NCBI GenBank assembly: GCA_963693365.1
Contig: CAVNZM010000001.1
Span: 496,001-560,000 of the forward strand
Length of the DNA: 64,000 nucleotides
Reading direction: 5' to 3'
Source: Amoebidium appalachense
Lineage: Eukaryota > Ichthyosporea
Positions 1 through 9,747 of the stretch are shown here, piece after piece. The position numbers and the translations under genes were made by a program. Positions within the stretch are counted from its first letter, which is position 1. Each line of letters starts with the position of its first letter. A model generated the notes under the pieces. The model was not told where the DNA came from. It worked only from the letters and a program-made list of their open reading frames with translations, and did not search any database.

Positions 1-1408
1 GCCTCCCCCCCGGGACACTCGACGATAAAATCAGCTACATACAACAACAGACAAACAACCACACGTTTACAGTGATTTGCGAAACACAGTTTAAAAACCA
101 CCACAAATTCAACACTACATTGGTCGACACATCCACACACCCCGGTTACGCGAAAAACCGAGGCATTATTGTACTTGCCGCGCCACACGTGAGAGTGAAG
201 TGCAAACCGGTAGCAAAAACGGAATTCTCGGTTTCTATAGAGTTTCTTTCTAATGTTTTTACTTTTGTATATTACCCACCATCTATGTCGGTTGTCGAAT
301 TGACTCACGAGTTGTCACAGTTAACTTACCAATGTCCACTGTTATTTTAGGTGATTTTAACACGCGATTCCACCACACAGACACACTGCAAGTGAGTGTC
401 GGGTACCCATCTAAGCCCCCGGAGCGTGCTATCCCTTTAGCAAGGTATGTCCAAAGTCACACTTTGCGGTTCCCTCAAATATCCCATGCCCACAACACCG
501 ACTGGGGAGTGGCCTTTTGGCCATCAACCATGTCAAAACTCTCTCTCCCTCCTAACCTCTCTAGGTCATCTGACCACTCTCCTATCCTTTTCCTACCTAA
601 GATCTCCCTTGATCTGCTCCCCCCTCCTCCTCCCACCTTTCGCCTTCGTCTATCCCAGCTTAAGTCACAGTGGGGTAGAGTTGATGTATGTATATGCTAT
701 GCAACGAAACACCCTATATATATGCGCCTATTAGAATCTGCACAAGCCAGACCAGATTCACATCTCGTACTAGATACATGCACTAACTTTATTGTTGATG
801 ATTTGATAGATCTCGGTGATTATGCTGGCGGTGGTAGGAAGGAATATCCCGATGCTCTCTTGTTACCAAACACCACTCCCGCTAGACTAGGTGAACCCCT
901 ATCTCAAAAGGAAAGCTTGCGCCGGCTTGCTAGTATGAATCGATTTGGCCCCCCTGCTCGTATTATTGGTGATACCACTGGAGACCCCCTCATAGACTCT
1001 GATAAGTATTTCTCGGAACTGTTTAAAGATAGGACCCCCGCTCAGAAACCTATTGTGTGGCCTGTAGACCCATCTATCCCCATAGAATCGATCCTCCCCT
1101 TTTTCAGTCCCGATGCCATATGGTCTCTGATATCTAGTTATAGCTCTAGTAAGTCTTGTGGACCTGATGGACTCCCTGCTGGGTTTCTTAAAATCCTTGT
1201 TCCCTCCTACTTACAAAAGGAAAGTGATCGTGCTATTAAACCTGATCTTACTATCATGTTAAGCTCTCTCTTTTCTTGGTGTGTTAAATGTGGACATGTC
1301 CCGTCATCTTGGTTAGATACCTTAGTGATCCCCATAGTTAAGAAGGACTCTGAGGGCCCCATATCATCCTTTCGCCCCATTACACTAACCCAGGTTGTTC
1401 GTAGATTC
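1..1408 (+). mobile_element. Non-LTR retrotransposon, 5' part: endonuclease and start of RT (left end outside window)
   Basis: This is the upstream part of a LINE-type element whose 5' end lies outside the window. Frame 3 (bases 72-350, open further upstream) carries the first half of an AP-type endonuclease, including an ICETQF-like segment. The reading moves to another frame near 335-350, so this copy has a frameshift. From about 332 the second frame holds the endonuclease motifs GDFN and SDHSPI, then a linker, then the start of the reverse transcriptase (SCGPDGLPAGF, and SSFRPITLTQ just before the break). Endonucleases of this class nick the target so that the RT can prime there. The protein is cut at base 1408 by the gypsy-type element and resumes at 9748 in the same codon frame. 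Because of the frameshift it is unlikely to be active. The family clade was not determined. Confidence 0.88.
1404..1408. repeat. Target site duplication (left), GATTC
   Basis: The five bases GATTC directly precede the left LTR (which starts TG) and recur directly after the right LTR at 9743-9747. Removing 1409-9747 restores an uninterrupted LINE reading frame (Arg-Phe-Phe-Glu across the join), which confirms the insertion boundaries. A 5-bp duplication is usual for Ty3/gypsy integrases. Confidence 0.95.
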
Positions 1409-2049
1409 TGTCGTATCCTAATGTATATGTACTAGAGACGCGGCACTCTACTAAGTGTACACACACGAAAAGGAACGAACGTGTACGGAAAAACGGTAAA
1501 GTTTATTTAGACCAGGCTCCGACGGGCAAACTTAGATCCGTACGGAATGAGGCTAAGTCACAACTGAGGCCATCAAGGCCGTGCCCTCAAAGATCATCAT
1601 CACCTGGCCCCCTACGATGCCACATTCCAAACATTCCGATCTACTTTTATCGTGCGCCTGCACGAGCTAAGTCGATCTACTCAACTAATTATTTATTTAT
1701 CCATGTCTCACCCCTCACCCTCCCCCTAGTGGCACCGCAGAGTCTAAATCTACATTTCATACTATCCTCCCCCCCCTCCCTCCCCCCCTTTCCTCTACAT
1801 CTAAATATATAAATACGTTTGGCAACATACCCTATCAAACCTTGCCAATACTTACAAAAGGGCTTCTGCCCGAACAATCACATTCCTAAGTCCTCCTACG
1901 ATCTATCCTACACACTAATTAGAATTCTATTGGTCGGCTGTCCCGGCTGACGTGGTCCAATGCCCTGCGCCGGCAGAGGCAAGATGCACGCAGCTGTACA
2001 GCTATCTTGAGGCCCCGGACTTGATCTTGATGATCTGTGGACCCGGGCC

Positions 2050-2081
<32 letters not shown>

Positions 2082-2132
2082 ATCTCGATCGTAGACTTAG
2101 GCTGATCTGCTGAGACGGATTAGTATATGTCA
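1409..2132 (-). repeat. 3' LTR of the gypsy-type element
   Basis: This 724-bp copy is almost identical to 9031-9742. The length difference lies in the C run near 2047-2080, which is longer here. Nothing else separating the two was seen apart from one extra C near 1790, so little time has passed since insertion unless conversion has acted. Confidence 0.93.
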
Positions 2133-2150
2133 ACTCCCCCCCCGGCCCCC
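2133..2150 (-). other. Polypurine tract of the gypsy-type element
   Basis: On the minus strand a G-rich purine stretch (GGGGG, CC, GGGGGGGAGT) abuts the 3' LTR, the usual place for plus-strand DNA priming. The two C residues make it imperfect. Confidence 0.6.
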
Positions 2151-2311
2151 GGAAAAGCTGAGTCCCACCTCAGTCACATTACATCTAACACCCCCTAAAA
2201 AGACATAGACTAATCAGTCTCCTAAAAAAAAATTAAATAAATTACGAAGAAAAATAATAAATTAATCTACCCCATAAGCTTGATACCTACGGAGACACCT
2301 ATGATAATAAA

Positions 2312-4198
2312 TTAAATTCCTACGACTACGTTCACACTCCTCCTCGGTCTCCTCCCCCCCTCCCCCTCCCCCCGTGTGTCTACGTGTATTTGCATCACTC
2401 CCCCCCCGATCTCCTCCCCCACCGACTTTTTCACACCACGATTAAACTGAGGAATAACTCTCTTTGGCCGAGAGGGAGCACTAGGCAACTCCCTCTGCAC
2501 TAATCTAGCCTCATAAGCACGAATAGAAAACGGGCAATCCAAATGAAACTCAGGCAACCACTGATCTTCCTGATAACCTCCCTCAAAACGAATTAAATAA
2601 TAATTTACCTTACCTTCCTTACCTTCGATAACCTTTCTATCCATAATTTTATCTACTGCAGCCTCCGATACATCCACCGACCCGTCATAGTCGGGGGTGA
2701 ATGCATCTAACACTCGACGGCCCTCCGGCCGTTTAACCCTAAGGGCCCTATCATAATATTCCTTTATATCATCTACATTATAAAATCTAACATCACTCTC
2801 ATTATCTAACCTCTGCACCTTATATTCCGTCGGACCTAACCTAGCCACTATTTTATACGGGCCGATAAAAAGAGGCAACCATTTCTTACCATACTTACGA
2901 AGACCTTCACCTTCACCCTTACCTTCCTGCTCCTGCTTATATCTCTTTTTCCTAGTATGATCCCTAATTAAAACTAAAGTACCCTCGGCAAATTCACGTA
3001 ACGGACGTGTGGACACGTCTGTACGTGCCTGTGCCTGCTGTGTACGGGCCAGAGCTGCATCACGTGCAGCCCGGGCCCGGGTTAGTAGCTGCTCCCGGAA
3101 CTCAGTCCAGTGGGGATAAGTTAGTCGGTCAGCCCCCCCCATCGGCAAAAGTGCCGTATCTAACAAACTAATAGCCTCCTGCCCATAGACCAAATAAAAC
3201 GGAGAAAAACCAGTCACAGCATGAGGGGTAGAATTATATGAATGAGCAATAAACCTAGACATATGATCCCAATCATTAGCCTCCACATCCACCATTTTGC
3301 CAAAGGACTTCTGAAACACTGCATGCACACGTTCAGAGATGGCATTTGCTTGAGGGTGATATGCAGACGTAGTGATATGAGCTACCCTTAAAATTTTACA
3401 CACCTCCGACACCAACTGATTTGAAAACACACGACTCCTATCCGTTAACAAAACACAAGGACAACCAAACCTAAGACAAATTTCATCCACAAAAATACGA
3501 GCAAACAAAACGGCATTAGCAGTGGGGAGAGGAAAAACTTCAACCCAACGAGTGGCCACATCGGTGACGGTAACAAGAACAGTGTTACCCTCAACCGTAG
3601 AATTAAAAGGACCGACCACATCCACTGCTACCCTTTCAAACATACGAACATTAAAATCCCTAATAAACGACGGGCGGGAACGAGAGTGGGGACTCTCATT
3701 CCTTTCCTGACAATGCATGCATGACAACACATAATCCCTCACCTCCCTACTCATACCCGGCCAAAAATACGAACGATTAACACGAAGCAACGTCCTATTT
3801 ACACCTAAATGACCAGCCATGGGATGCTCATGCACCATATGCAAAACCTCAGGCACAAGTGACGTCGGGACCCAAACTCGGTGTCCGTCTGGCCCAGAAC
3901 AATGATAAACTAAATCCTGCTCTACCTGACACATTTTTGCTAACTTAGCTACCTTAATCATCTGCCTTTTATTTTTAAATTTAATCGAATCAACCGGCCC
4001 CTTTAAATAATTCTTAACCAGACCAATCAACACATCTTCCTCCTGAGCTAAGATCAAAGCCGTAGGTGCTAAGGCAGGGGCCGAGCCATGAGACTCGGTC
4101 CCGACCTCAGACACTGACAAATACCTCCCCCCCCCCTCTCCTACACTTATAAGCAAGCAACCCCGGAACCCAAGAAGACACATCCACAGACACAGCAT
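2312..4198 (-). CDS. Integrase with chromodomain-like C-terminus (gypsy-type Pol)
   Basis: A 628-residue open frame. It has an N-terminal HHCC zinc domain (about residues 115-165, with HPMAGHLGV and SCMHCQ), then the catalytic core: Asp in VAVDVVGPF (near 197), Asp in LLTDRSRVF (near 258) and Glu in ISERVHAVFQK (near 293), the DD35E arrangement. A GPY/F-like region follows (LFIGPYKIVARL), and near 525-580 a chromodomain-like segment (RKVIEGKEGKVNYYLIRFEG, then W and L positions) of the kind chromoviruses use to target chromatin. The Met at 4198 is not a real start, since the protein is part of Pol. The segment before residue 60 lies beyond a C-run frameshift from RNase H. Confidence 0.9.
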   Translation of the reverse strand: MLCLWMCLLGFRGCLLISVGEGGGRYLSVSEVGTESHGSAPALAPTALILAQEEDVLIGLVKNYLKGPVDSIKFKNKRQMIKVAKLAKMCQVEQDLVYHCSGPDGHRVWVPTSLVPEVLHMVHEHPMAGHLGVNRTLLRVNRSYFWPGMSREVRDYVLSCMHCQERNESPHSRSRPSFIRDFNVRMFERVAVDVVGPFNSTVEGNTVLVTVTDVATRWVEVFPLPTANAVLFARIFVDEICLRFGCPCVLLTDRSRVFSNQLVSEVCKILRVAHITTSAYHPQANAISERVHAVFQKSFGKMVDVEANDWDHMSRFIAHSYNSTPHAVTGFSPFYLVYGQEAISLLDTALLPMGGADRLTYPHWTEFREQLLTRARAARDAALARTQQAQARTDVSTRPLREFAEGTLVLIRDHTRKKRYKQEQEGKGEGEGLRKYGKKWLPLFIGPYKIVARLGPTEYKVQRLDNESDVRFYNVDDIKEYYDRALRVKRPEGRRVLDAFTPDYDGSVDVSEAAVDKIMDRKVIEGKEGKVNYYLIRFEGGYQEDQWLPEFHLDCPFSIRAYEARLVQRELPSAPSRPKRVIPQFNRGVKKSVGEEIGGGVMQIHVDTRGEGEGGRRPRRSVNVVVGI

Positions 4199-4750
4199 CT
4201 ATTCCTTTCTGCTCACTCTCCCCCCCTCCCCCCCTCCCCCCCCGTCTCTCACTATCCCCCCCTCCCCCTCCTTCTCTTCTTCAAACAAAATATAAGCAGC
4301 ACGAGAGAGAGCATCACAGTCAACCATTGTTTCACCCTTGGCATAAAACAATTTATAGGAGAACTCACCGAGAGCCGCGGCCCACTTCTGCATCCTCTCG
4401 TTGACCAGACGAGTGGTGCCGGCCATGGCTAGGCAGGGCTTGTGGTCGGTGTAGACCTCAAACGTCCTGCCTGCGAGTATATACCTCCATGCCTGTGAGA
4501 CTGCCCAAAAGATAGCATGGGACTCTCTCTCCGGGTTGCTATATCTACGTTCACTTTTACTAAATGAACGACTAGCATAAGCATCACTCTATCCTGCCCC
4601 TCCTGCACTTGATATAACACGGCCCCCTCAGCAACCTTACTTGCATCACACCGAACTTTAAACATCACCCCCCCGGCCGAAAAATCAGGATGAACAAGCA
4701 TACTCGAAGACTGCAAAGCTAACTTAAGCTTTTCGAAAGCAGAAACAGCA
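4199..4750 (-). pseudogene. RNase H region of the gypsy-type Pol, frameshifted
   Basis: RNase H-type signatures are spread over three frames. The first part (4716 leftward) has LKLALQSSSMLVHPDF and VRCDASKVAEGAVLYQ, with the first catalytic Asp. The frame is lost near 4590-4620, and the expected ERESHAIFW and YTDHKPCL boxes are readable only in a second frame. The last part (4426-4199) has RMQKWAAALGEFSY and CDALSR, typical of the RNase H end and the tether to integrase. This enzyme would remove RNA from RNA-DNA hybrids during reverse transcription. The breaks make this copy non-autonomous as read. Confidence 0.8.
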
Positions 4751-5785
4751 TCAACATTCCAATCTTATTCTATTCTTCTTCTCCCCCCCCGTCTGACTAG
4801 TTAACGGCAAAGCAAGCATACTATAATCCTTAATATAACGACGAAGATAATTAGTTAAACCTAAAAATTGCCTTAGTTGAGTGACAGTCTGAGGACGGGG
4901 CCACTCAACTATGGCCTGGATTTTCTCCGGATCAGGGGAAAGACCATTACTAGACACAATATGACCTAAAAACTTAACCTCCGGCACACCAATCACAGTC
5001 TTGCTACCGCTAATGCGAAGACCAGGCTCACCCAAAGCTAAAAATACTTTTTCACAATTATTAACTAGCTCCTCAAATGACCTACCTTTAATTAAAACAT
5101 CATCCAAATAAGGGTGGCAGACATCCAAATGAGGGTGGAGAATTTTATACATTACCCGGCACAACATAGCTGGAGAGGAGAGCAAACCCATCGGCACCAC
5201 CTTGTACTGGAACAGCTGGTCACCCAGTGCAAAGGCAGTCTTCTCCTTGCTGCTCTCCTCCAACCTTATCTGCCAAAAAGCTGCTTTTAAATCAAGTTTA
5301 GCAAAGTGAGTATAGCCGTGCAGCTGTGAAAGCTGCTCGTCTATGTTAGGGAGAGGCCATTGGTCTGCCTTAGTGATCCGATTCAGAGCCCTGTAATCGT
5401 TCACTAGACGCCAAGACCCGTCGGGCTTCTTAACCAATAGCACCGGACTTCTCCACGGACTCGAACTATGCTCCACATGACCCTTTTTTAACATATCACT
5501 CACTATTATTAGCGCATCCGACAATTTATACTGCTCCATTCTATAGCTAGGCATCACTACCGACCTATTATCACCTGTGTCGATCTGCATTTCAAACCCT
5601 TTAACGAAGCCTACTTCGTTATCATCGGCCAGAAATGCAAACCGAGTCCTATCAAATAGCTTAGCTAGCAATTTTTTCTGTTCTACCGTCCAATCCCCCT
5701 CCTTCATACCAAACGGCAATACTAACTCCGGGTTACCCCCATCACAAGTGGATGCATCCTTATTCACCGGAGTGCCACTTAACAT
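4751..5785 (-). CDS. Reverse transcriptase of the gypsy-type Pol
   Basis: A 344-residue frame with the ordered Ty3/gypsy RT motifs: SPWRSPVLLVKKPDGSWR, VNDYRALNRIT, the first catalytic Asp in FAKLDLKAAFWQI, the substrate-contact VPMGLLSSPA, the YLDD box (HPYLDDVLIKG, last two catalytic Asp), and LGHIVSSNGLSPDPEKI in the thumb or connection. It copies element RNA into DNA. The C-terminal residues (GGEKKNRIRLEC, then stop) leave the expected tether/RNase H frame right after a C run at 4791-4798, so a frameshift separates it from RNase H. The frame overlaps the protease frame by seven bases. Confidence 0.93.
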   Translation of the reverse strand: MLSGTPVNKDASTCDGGNPELVLPFGMKEGDWTVEQKKLLAKLFDRTRFAFLADDNEVGFVKGFEMQIDTGDNRSVVMPSYRMEQYKLSDALIIVSDMLKKGHVEHSSSPWRSPVLLVKKPDGSWRLVNDYRALNRITKADQWPLPNIDEQLSQLHGYTHFAKLDLKAAFWQIRLEESSKEKTAFALGDQLFQYKVVPMGLLSSPAMLCRVMYKILHPHLDVCHPYLDDVLIKGRSFEELVNNCEKVFLALGEPGLRISGSKTVIGVPEVKFLGHIVSSNGLSPDPEKIQAIVEWPRPQTVTQLRQFLGLTNYLRRYIKDYSMLALPLTSQTGGEKKNRIRLEC

Positions 5786-7113
5786 TTCACCTCCTGTATT
5801 ACATCGGTGCTGCTCGGGGTGAGGTTGAGGTACCTCCGGATATAGGCGGTCACCCTTAGCACCCCCCCTCCCCCCGGCACACCAATGCCCCTGGGCAATT
5901 CCTGATGAGTTAGTGCATGTATGTGGGGGGCCAGGTCTGTGGCCACCCTGCCCCCCACGGTGTTGGTTAACCCGTCAGATCCACGGGTTAGACCAACACC
6001 CTCCCCCCCTGCCTGCACATTCTCACACCCGGGGTGACCCTCCTTCCTCTTGGGGGTCGGGGGGGTGGGACCGGTGCTGTCCCGGTCCACCCCCCCATCG
6101 TGTCGGGTGACATTTTGGTGGCTAACGTTAAATAAAGTTGTTCCCCCTCCTCCTGAGTCACCCTTCGAGCCGGCATCCTCCTTTTGGGTAATAAGAGAGA
6201 CCTCTATACTACCAATCTCATTAGTGAAACTACCGACGGAAACACCTGACCTAATCACTATAGGCTCGATGCCCGGATTCACTAATTCTATTTCTATTGT
6301 CTTATCCGGCCATACCCTACTAAGGGTCCATTGGGCCACCTCCTGAAATGGGGTTTTCGGAGTAAAAACCCCTAAATCCCCTATCCTAACATGATTGCCG
6401 GCCCGGACACGTACCGTTTGGCACTGATAAGGCTCGATTACTACTTCAGCTACCGTTCTAGCACCAGACTGATAACCGTCGAGCCCATCATGGGTTTTAA
6501 TTTTAACGCCGGACTGCAATTCTAAAACATTCGTACGTTCAAACAAAGCATTCACATGTCTACGGAAAAATGGGGCTCCCAACAAAACACTTTGAGCTAA
6601 ATCCTTAACCACATAACAAGCAATATGCATAGCCTGGCCACCTATCTCACACGGCAACACACAAACACCTTCCACAGACATGCTACTATTATTAGCACTA
6701 CCTAAGGCTGTGCTAGAAGCATCTAAAATAGGAATTTCCCCCCCGGCCTGATTAAAACGACGAATAAACGAAGCATGCACACAATTAACCTGAGCCCCTC
6801 CATCGAGCAAAGCAACAGCCTTCAACTTACCATCCGCTAACCATACGTCTATATAATGCCGGCTAAAACCAACTAAATCCTCCTCCAATTCAAGCAACAC
6901 ATCATCACTCACACCCAATCCCTGCCCACGAAGACTCACACCCTCAATACCTACGTGCAACATACCTACCTGTGGTGGCTGCACGGGTGGGGTGGGGTGT
7001 GTATGTGATGTGGGTGGTGGTGGAGTGTGTGTGTGTGGTGTGTGGGTGGGTGGTGTGTGTGTGTTTGGTGTATGTGTGGGTGTGTGTGTGGGTGTAGGTG
7101 TGTCTGCAACCAT
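5779..7113 (-). CDS. Aspartic protease region of the gypsy-type Pol
   Basis: A 444-residue frame whose N-terminus is a Thr/His/Pro repeat encoded by a GT-rich microsatellite (7113-7010), so the true start may lie upstream. The retropepsin-like part follows: active-site segment VALLDGGAQVNCV (usual D-S/T-G replaced by D-G-G), then a strand and flap region with LLGAPFF. These proteases act as dimers to cut Gag-Pol. The second half is not clearly assigned and may link to RT. The frame ends in a TGA that overlaps the ATG of the RT frame by a few bases (5779-5785), an arrangement compatible with a minus-one shift or with reinitiation. The DGG change may reduce or abolish activity. Confidence 0.82.
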   Translation of the reverse strand: MVADTPTPTHTPTHTPNTHTPPTHTPHTHTPPPPTSHTHPTPPVQPPQVGMLHVGIEGVSLRGQGLGVSDDVLLELEEDLVGFSRHYIDVWLADGKLKAVALLDGGAQVNCVHASFIRRFNQAGGEIPILDASSTALGSANNSSMSVEGVCVLPCEIGGQAMHIACYVVKDLAQSVLLGAPFFRRHVNALFERTNVLELQSGVKIKTHDGLDGYQSGARTVAEVVIEPYQCQTVRVRAGNHVRIGDLGVFTPKTPFQEVAQWTLSRVWPDKTIEIELVNPGIEPIVIRSGVSVGSFTNEIGSIEVSLITQKEDAGSKGDSGGGGTTLFNVSHQNVTRHDGGVDRDSTGPTPPTPKRKEGHPGCENVQAGGEGVGLTRGSDGLTNTVGGRVATDLAPHIHALTHQELPRGIGVPGGGGVLRVTAYIRRYLNLTPSSTDVIQEVKC

Positions 7114-7546
7114 CGTATGTTGTTGTGGTGGTGTGTTTCTACGTGTTTGTGCCTTCCCCCCCTTCCCCCTTTACTCGTGTGTGTCCCCCCCCTCCCGGAA
7201 ACAATGGCACAGAAACCCCCTCCGGTGTGGTTAGAACAAACACCGGGTTGGGACAAGAAACACTGAGACCATCCACTTGTGGCTGGGGAACCTCCCCCAA
7301 CCACAAAACATTCACACCATTCATACCTTTGGTAGAGTCACCCCACAAACATTCATGCCATACCACCTCGACGCTGTCTTGAGGACCCACGACGATGCCC
7401 GGCTCCCACACGTATCGGGGCGGTGAGGGGGCAAAGGGAAGCTTAGCCTGGGGTGGGGGAGGGTGAAGGTTCTCTGCAACCTGGGGGGGACCGATACTGT
7501 CCCCCCCCCCTCCCTCAGTGACCCCAGCTTCCCCCTCCCCCGGAAC

Positions 7547-8881
7547 TCAATAGCTCTTGTAACTACGGCAATATGCAGCAGAGTGCCCTTGCCGGCCACA
7601 AAAGTAACATGCACCAAAGAAGGGGCCAGGGGGGACTTCAAAACCTTGGCGCAAAGCATAACCGGGAGCCCGGTCATGCCGGGGGGGCCCACCGTGTGCA
7701 CCACGGCCCCCCCTTCCCCCCTGCCCCCCTCGGCCCCTTACACCACCATTTCCACCCCTCCCTCTACCCTGCCCACGACCACGAGCAAGATAAGGGGCAA
7801 ACCTCTCGGTGAACTGCTGCTGTTGTCCTCCACGTCCACCTCGGCCACGACCGCCGTGTCCACCCCGGTCGCCGCCACGGCCACCCCGGAAGCCGAAGCC
7901 CCCTCGGCCAGAAAAGACGGCCTGGGAGAGCTCGGCAACCTGCTTGACCAACATGGTGAGTGCATCTGGCTGTTCACCCTCTTTTTTCTCTTTTTCCCCC
8001 TTCTGTCCACTCTCCTTTTTTTTCTTGTCTACTTCCATCACCTCCTTTTTATCCCTCTTATTGAACTTCACCTCGTGCATGGCAAGCAAGTGACGTTTAA
8101 CATGCAACACCACCTCATCTACATCATCATGCTCCCCAAACATGCGTGTAGTGTCTGTGTTTACAGAGAGAGCCTTACGATCAAACTCGAATTTTTCCCT
8201 ATCACTCACGTCACCAGCTACCTCACAAAGGTCTTCAAAGACCCGATATTCCCTCTCAAAGAATGCACGAGCTTCTACGGGGGACATATCTAAAGTGGGA
8301 AAGGTATACTTCCTTTCACGTAGCTGGGCCCGGAAGGTACGGCGTCGGTCGGCCGTCAGGTATCGGCCGACGAGCCGGGCCGTATACTCGAGCTCGTTTT
8401 CCGGCCGTGTGAAGGCCTCGAGCTCCCCGTCCACGTCGTCGGTGCTGTTCTCGTCCTCGTCGTCGGGGATGAACCGTGCGGCCAGACGTTTCTGGCCGAG
8501 CGTCCGGGACACCATCTCGTCCCTCCCCTCGTCGTACTGCTGCTCGTATATACGAGCCGTCACCTGGGGGGCCTGCTCAGCCCGGTACGGGTGCTCCTCC
8601 ATCAGGGTGCATAAGTCGGCCATTGTTTTGTGGTCGATGCACTGTTTGATCATTAAGCACGAGGCCGCCACAGTGGGGGCCTTCTTTGTGTCTAACACTA
8701 GTGTGGGTGTGTTAGCTAGGAGTGTCCTAAGCCACCTAGGTATTTCCGAGTCGTGTCTGAGTGTAAAACTGAAAGCTGTGGTCTGTCTAACGTCTAGTGT
8801 ATGAACCTGTGGTACCTGTGTGTGCAGGGAGCTATCCTCCGCTGCCAATGCGTAGAACATATCTACGTTAAACTTAGCCAT
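7547..8881 (-). CDS. Gag-like capsid/nucleocapsid protein of the gypsy-type element
   Basis: A 444-residue frame begins at a clear ATG (MAKFNVDMFYAL) about 150 bases inside the 5' LTR. The first 290 residues are mixed charged and helical, as in retrotransposon capsid regions. A Lys/Glu stretch follows near 285-310, then an Arg/Gly-rich RGG-type RNA-binding region from about 325 to 405. The C-terminus has a CCHC zinc knuckle (CYFCGRQGHSAAYC: C-X2-C-X4-H-X4-C). The protein would coat element RNA in cytoplasmic particles. The frame ends at TGA, and the sequence between it and the protease frame (7546-7114) is not open in one frame, so the gag-pol junction is either a programmed shift or damaged. 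Family-level function is established knowledge; assignment rests on position and the zinc knuckle. Confidence 0.88.
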   Translation of the reverse strand: MAKFNVDMFYALAAEDSSLHTQVPQVHTLDVRQTTAFSFTLRHDSEIPRWLRTLLANTPTLVLDTKKAPTVAASCLMIKQCIDHKTMADLCTLMEEHPYRAEQAPQVTARIYEQQYDEGRDEMVSRTLGQKRLAARFIPDDEDENSTDDVDGELEAFTRPENELEYTARLVGRYLTADRRRTFRAQLRERKYTFPTLDMSPVEARAFFEREYRVFEDLCEVAGDVSDREKFEFDRKALSVNTDTTRMFGEHDDVDEVVLHVKRHLLAMHEVKFNKRDKKEVMEVDKKKKESGQKGEKEKKEGEQPDALTMLVKQVAELSQAVFSGRGGFGFRGGRGGDRGGHGGRGRGGRGGQQQQFTERFAPYLARGRGQGRGRGGNGGVRGRGGQGGRGGRGAHGGPPRHDRAPGYALRQGFEVPPGPFFGACYFCGRQGHSAAYCRSYKSY

Positions 8882-9030
8882 TGTGTGGTGTGTGCCCGAA
8901 CTCGTGTGGTTGTGTTTATGTTGTTTTTTTTTTTTTTTTTTCTGTGTGTTTGAGGTGTAGCAACAGCCCAGAAGGAACTGTCACCGCGTTACCCTAGCGC
9001 GAAAAACCGCACTAAAAGAAAGGTGTAGCT

Positions 9031-9742
9031 TGTCGTATCCTAATGTATATGTACTAGAGACGCGGCACTCTACTAAGTGTACACACACGAAAAGGAACGA
9101 ACGTGTACGGAAAAACGGTAAAGTTTATTTAGACCAGGCTCCGACGGGCAAACTTAGATCCGTACGGAATGAGGCTAAGTCACAACTGAGGCCATCAAGG
9201 CCGTGCCCTCAAAGATCATCATCACCTGGCCCCCTACGATGCCACATTCCAAACATTCCGATCTACTTTTATCGTGCGCCTGCACGAGCTAAGTCGATCT
9301 ACTCAACTAATTATTTATTTATCCATGTCTCACCCCTCACCCTCCCCCTAGTGGCACCGCAGAGTCTAAATCTACATTTCATACTATCCTCCCCCCCCTC
9401 CCTCCCCCCTTTCCTCTACATCTAAATATATAAATACGTTTGGCAACATACCCTATCAAACCTTGCCAATACTTACAAAAGGGCTTCTGCCCGAACAATC
9501 ACATTCCTAAGTCCTCCTACGATCTATCCTACACACTAATTAGAATTCTATTGGTCGGCTGTCCCGGCTGACGTGGTCCAATGCCCTGCGCCGGCAGAGG
9601 CAAGATGCACGCAGCTGTACAGCTATCTTGAGGCCCCGGACTTGATCTTGATGATCTGTGGACCCGGGCCACCCCCCCCCCCCCCCACCCGATCTCGATC
9701 GTAGACTTAGGCTGATCTGCTGAGACGGATTAGTATATGTCA
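9031..9742 (-). repeat. 5' LTR of the gypsy-type element
   Basis: Because the element reads right to left, this 712-bp copy is the promoter LTR. It starts TGACATATAC and ends ACGACA on the minus strand. A TATA-like AT stretch (minus-strand TTTATATATTTA near 9423-9436) is followed by an AATAAA-type signal (plus-strand ttatttattt near 9309-9320), a plausible promoter and poly(A) layout. It differs from the other LTR mainly in the length of one C run (here interrupted by an A) and by one C elsewhere. No tRNA primer-binding site starting TGG directly follows it; the adjoining minus-strand bases are AGCTACACC. Confidence 0.93.
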
Positions 9743-9747
9743 GATTC
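9743..9747. repeat. Target site duplication (right), GATTC
   Basis: Right-hand copy of the 5-bp duplication made when the gypsy-type element integrated into the LINE RT domain; it matches 1404-1408 exactly. Confidence 0.95.

Larger units (their letters stand above)
1409..9742 (-). mobile_element. Ty3/gypsy-type LTR retrotransposon (chromovirus-like), inserted in a LINE
   Basis: A complete 8.3-kb element lies on the minus strand, bounded by near-identical direct LTRs (712 and 724 bp, TG...CA ends) and a 5-bp GATTC duplication. Reading leftward the order is LTR, gag (8881-7547), protease (7113-5779), reverse transcriptase (5785-4751), RNase H (4750-4199), integrase (4198-2312), polypurine tract, LTR. 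RT-RNase H-integrase is the Ty3/gypsy order, and a chromodomain-like tail on integrase points to chromoviruses. Pol is broken by several frameshifts, mostly at C runs or nearby, although the LTRs are almost identical. The copy is therefore either young and quickly damaged at homopolymers, or affected by homopolymer sequencing errors. Confidence 0.95.

Noticed and set aside
9000-9030. tRNA primer-binding site next to the 5' LTR
   Set aside because: The adjoining minus-strand sequence does not begin with TGG and no tRNA 3'-end complement was recognised.
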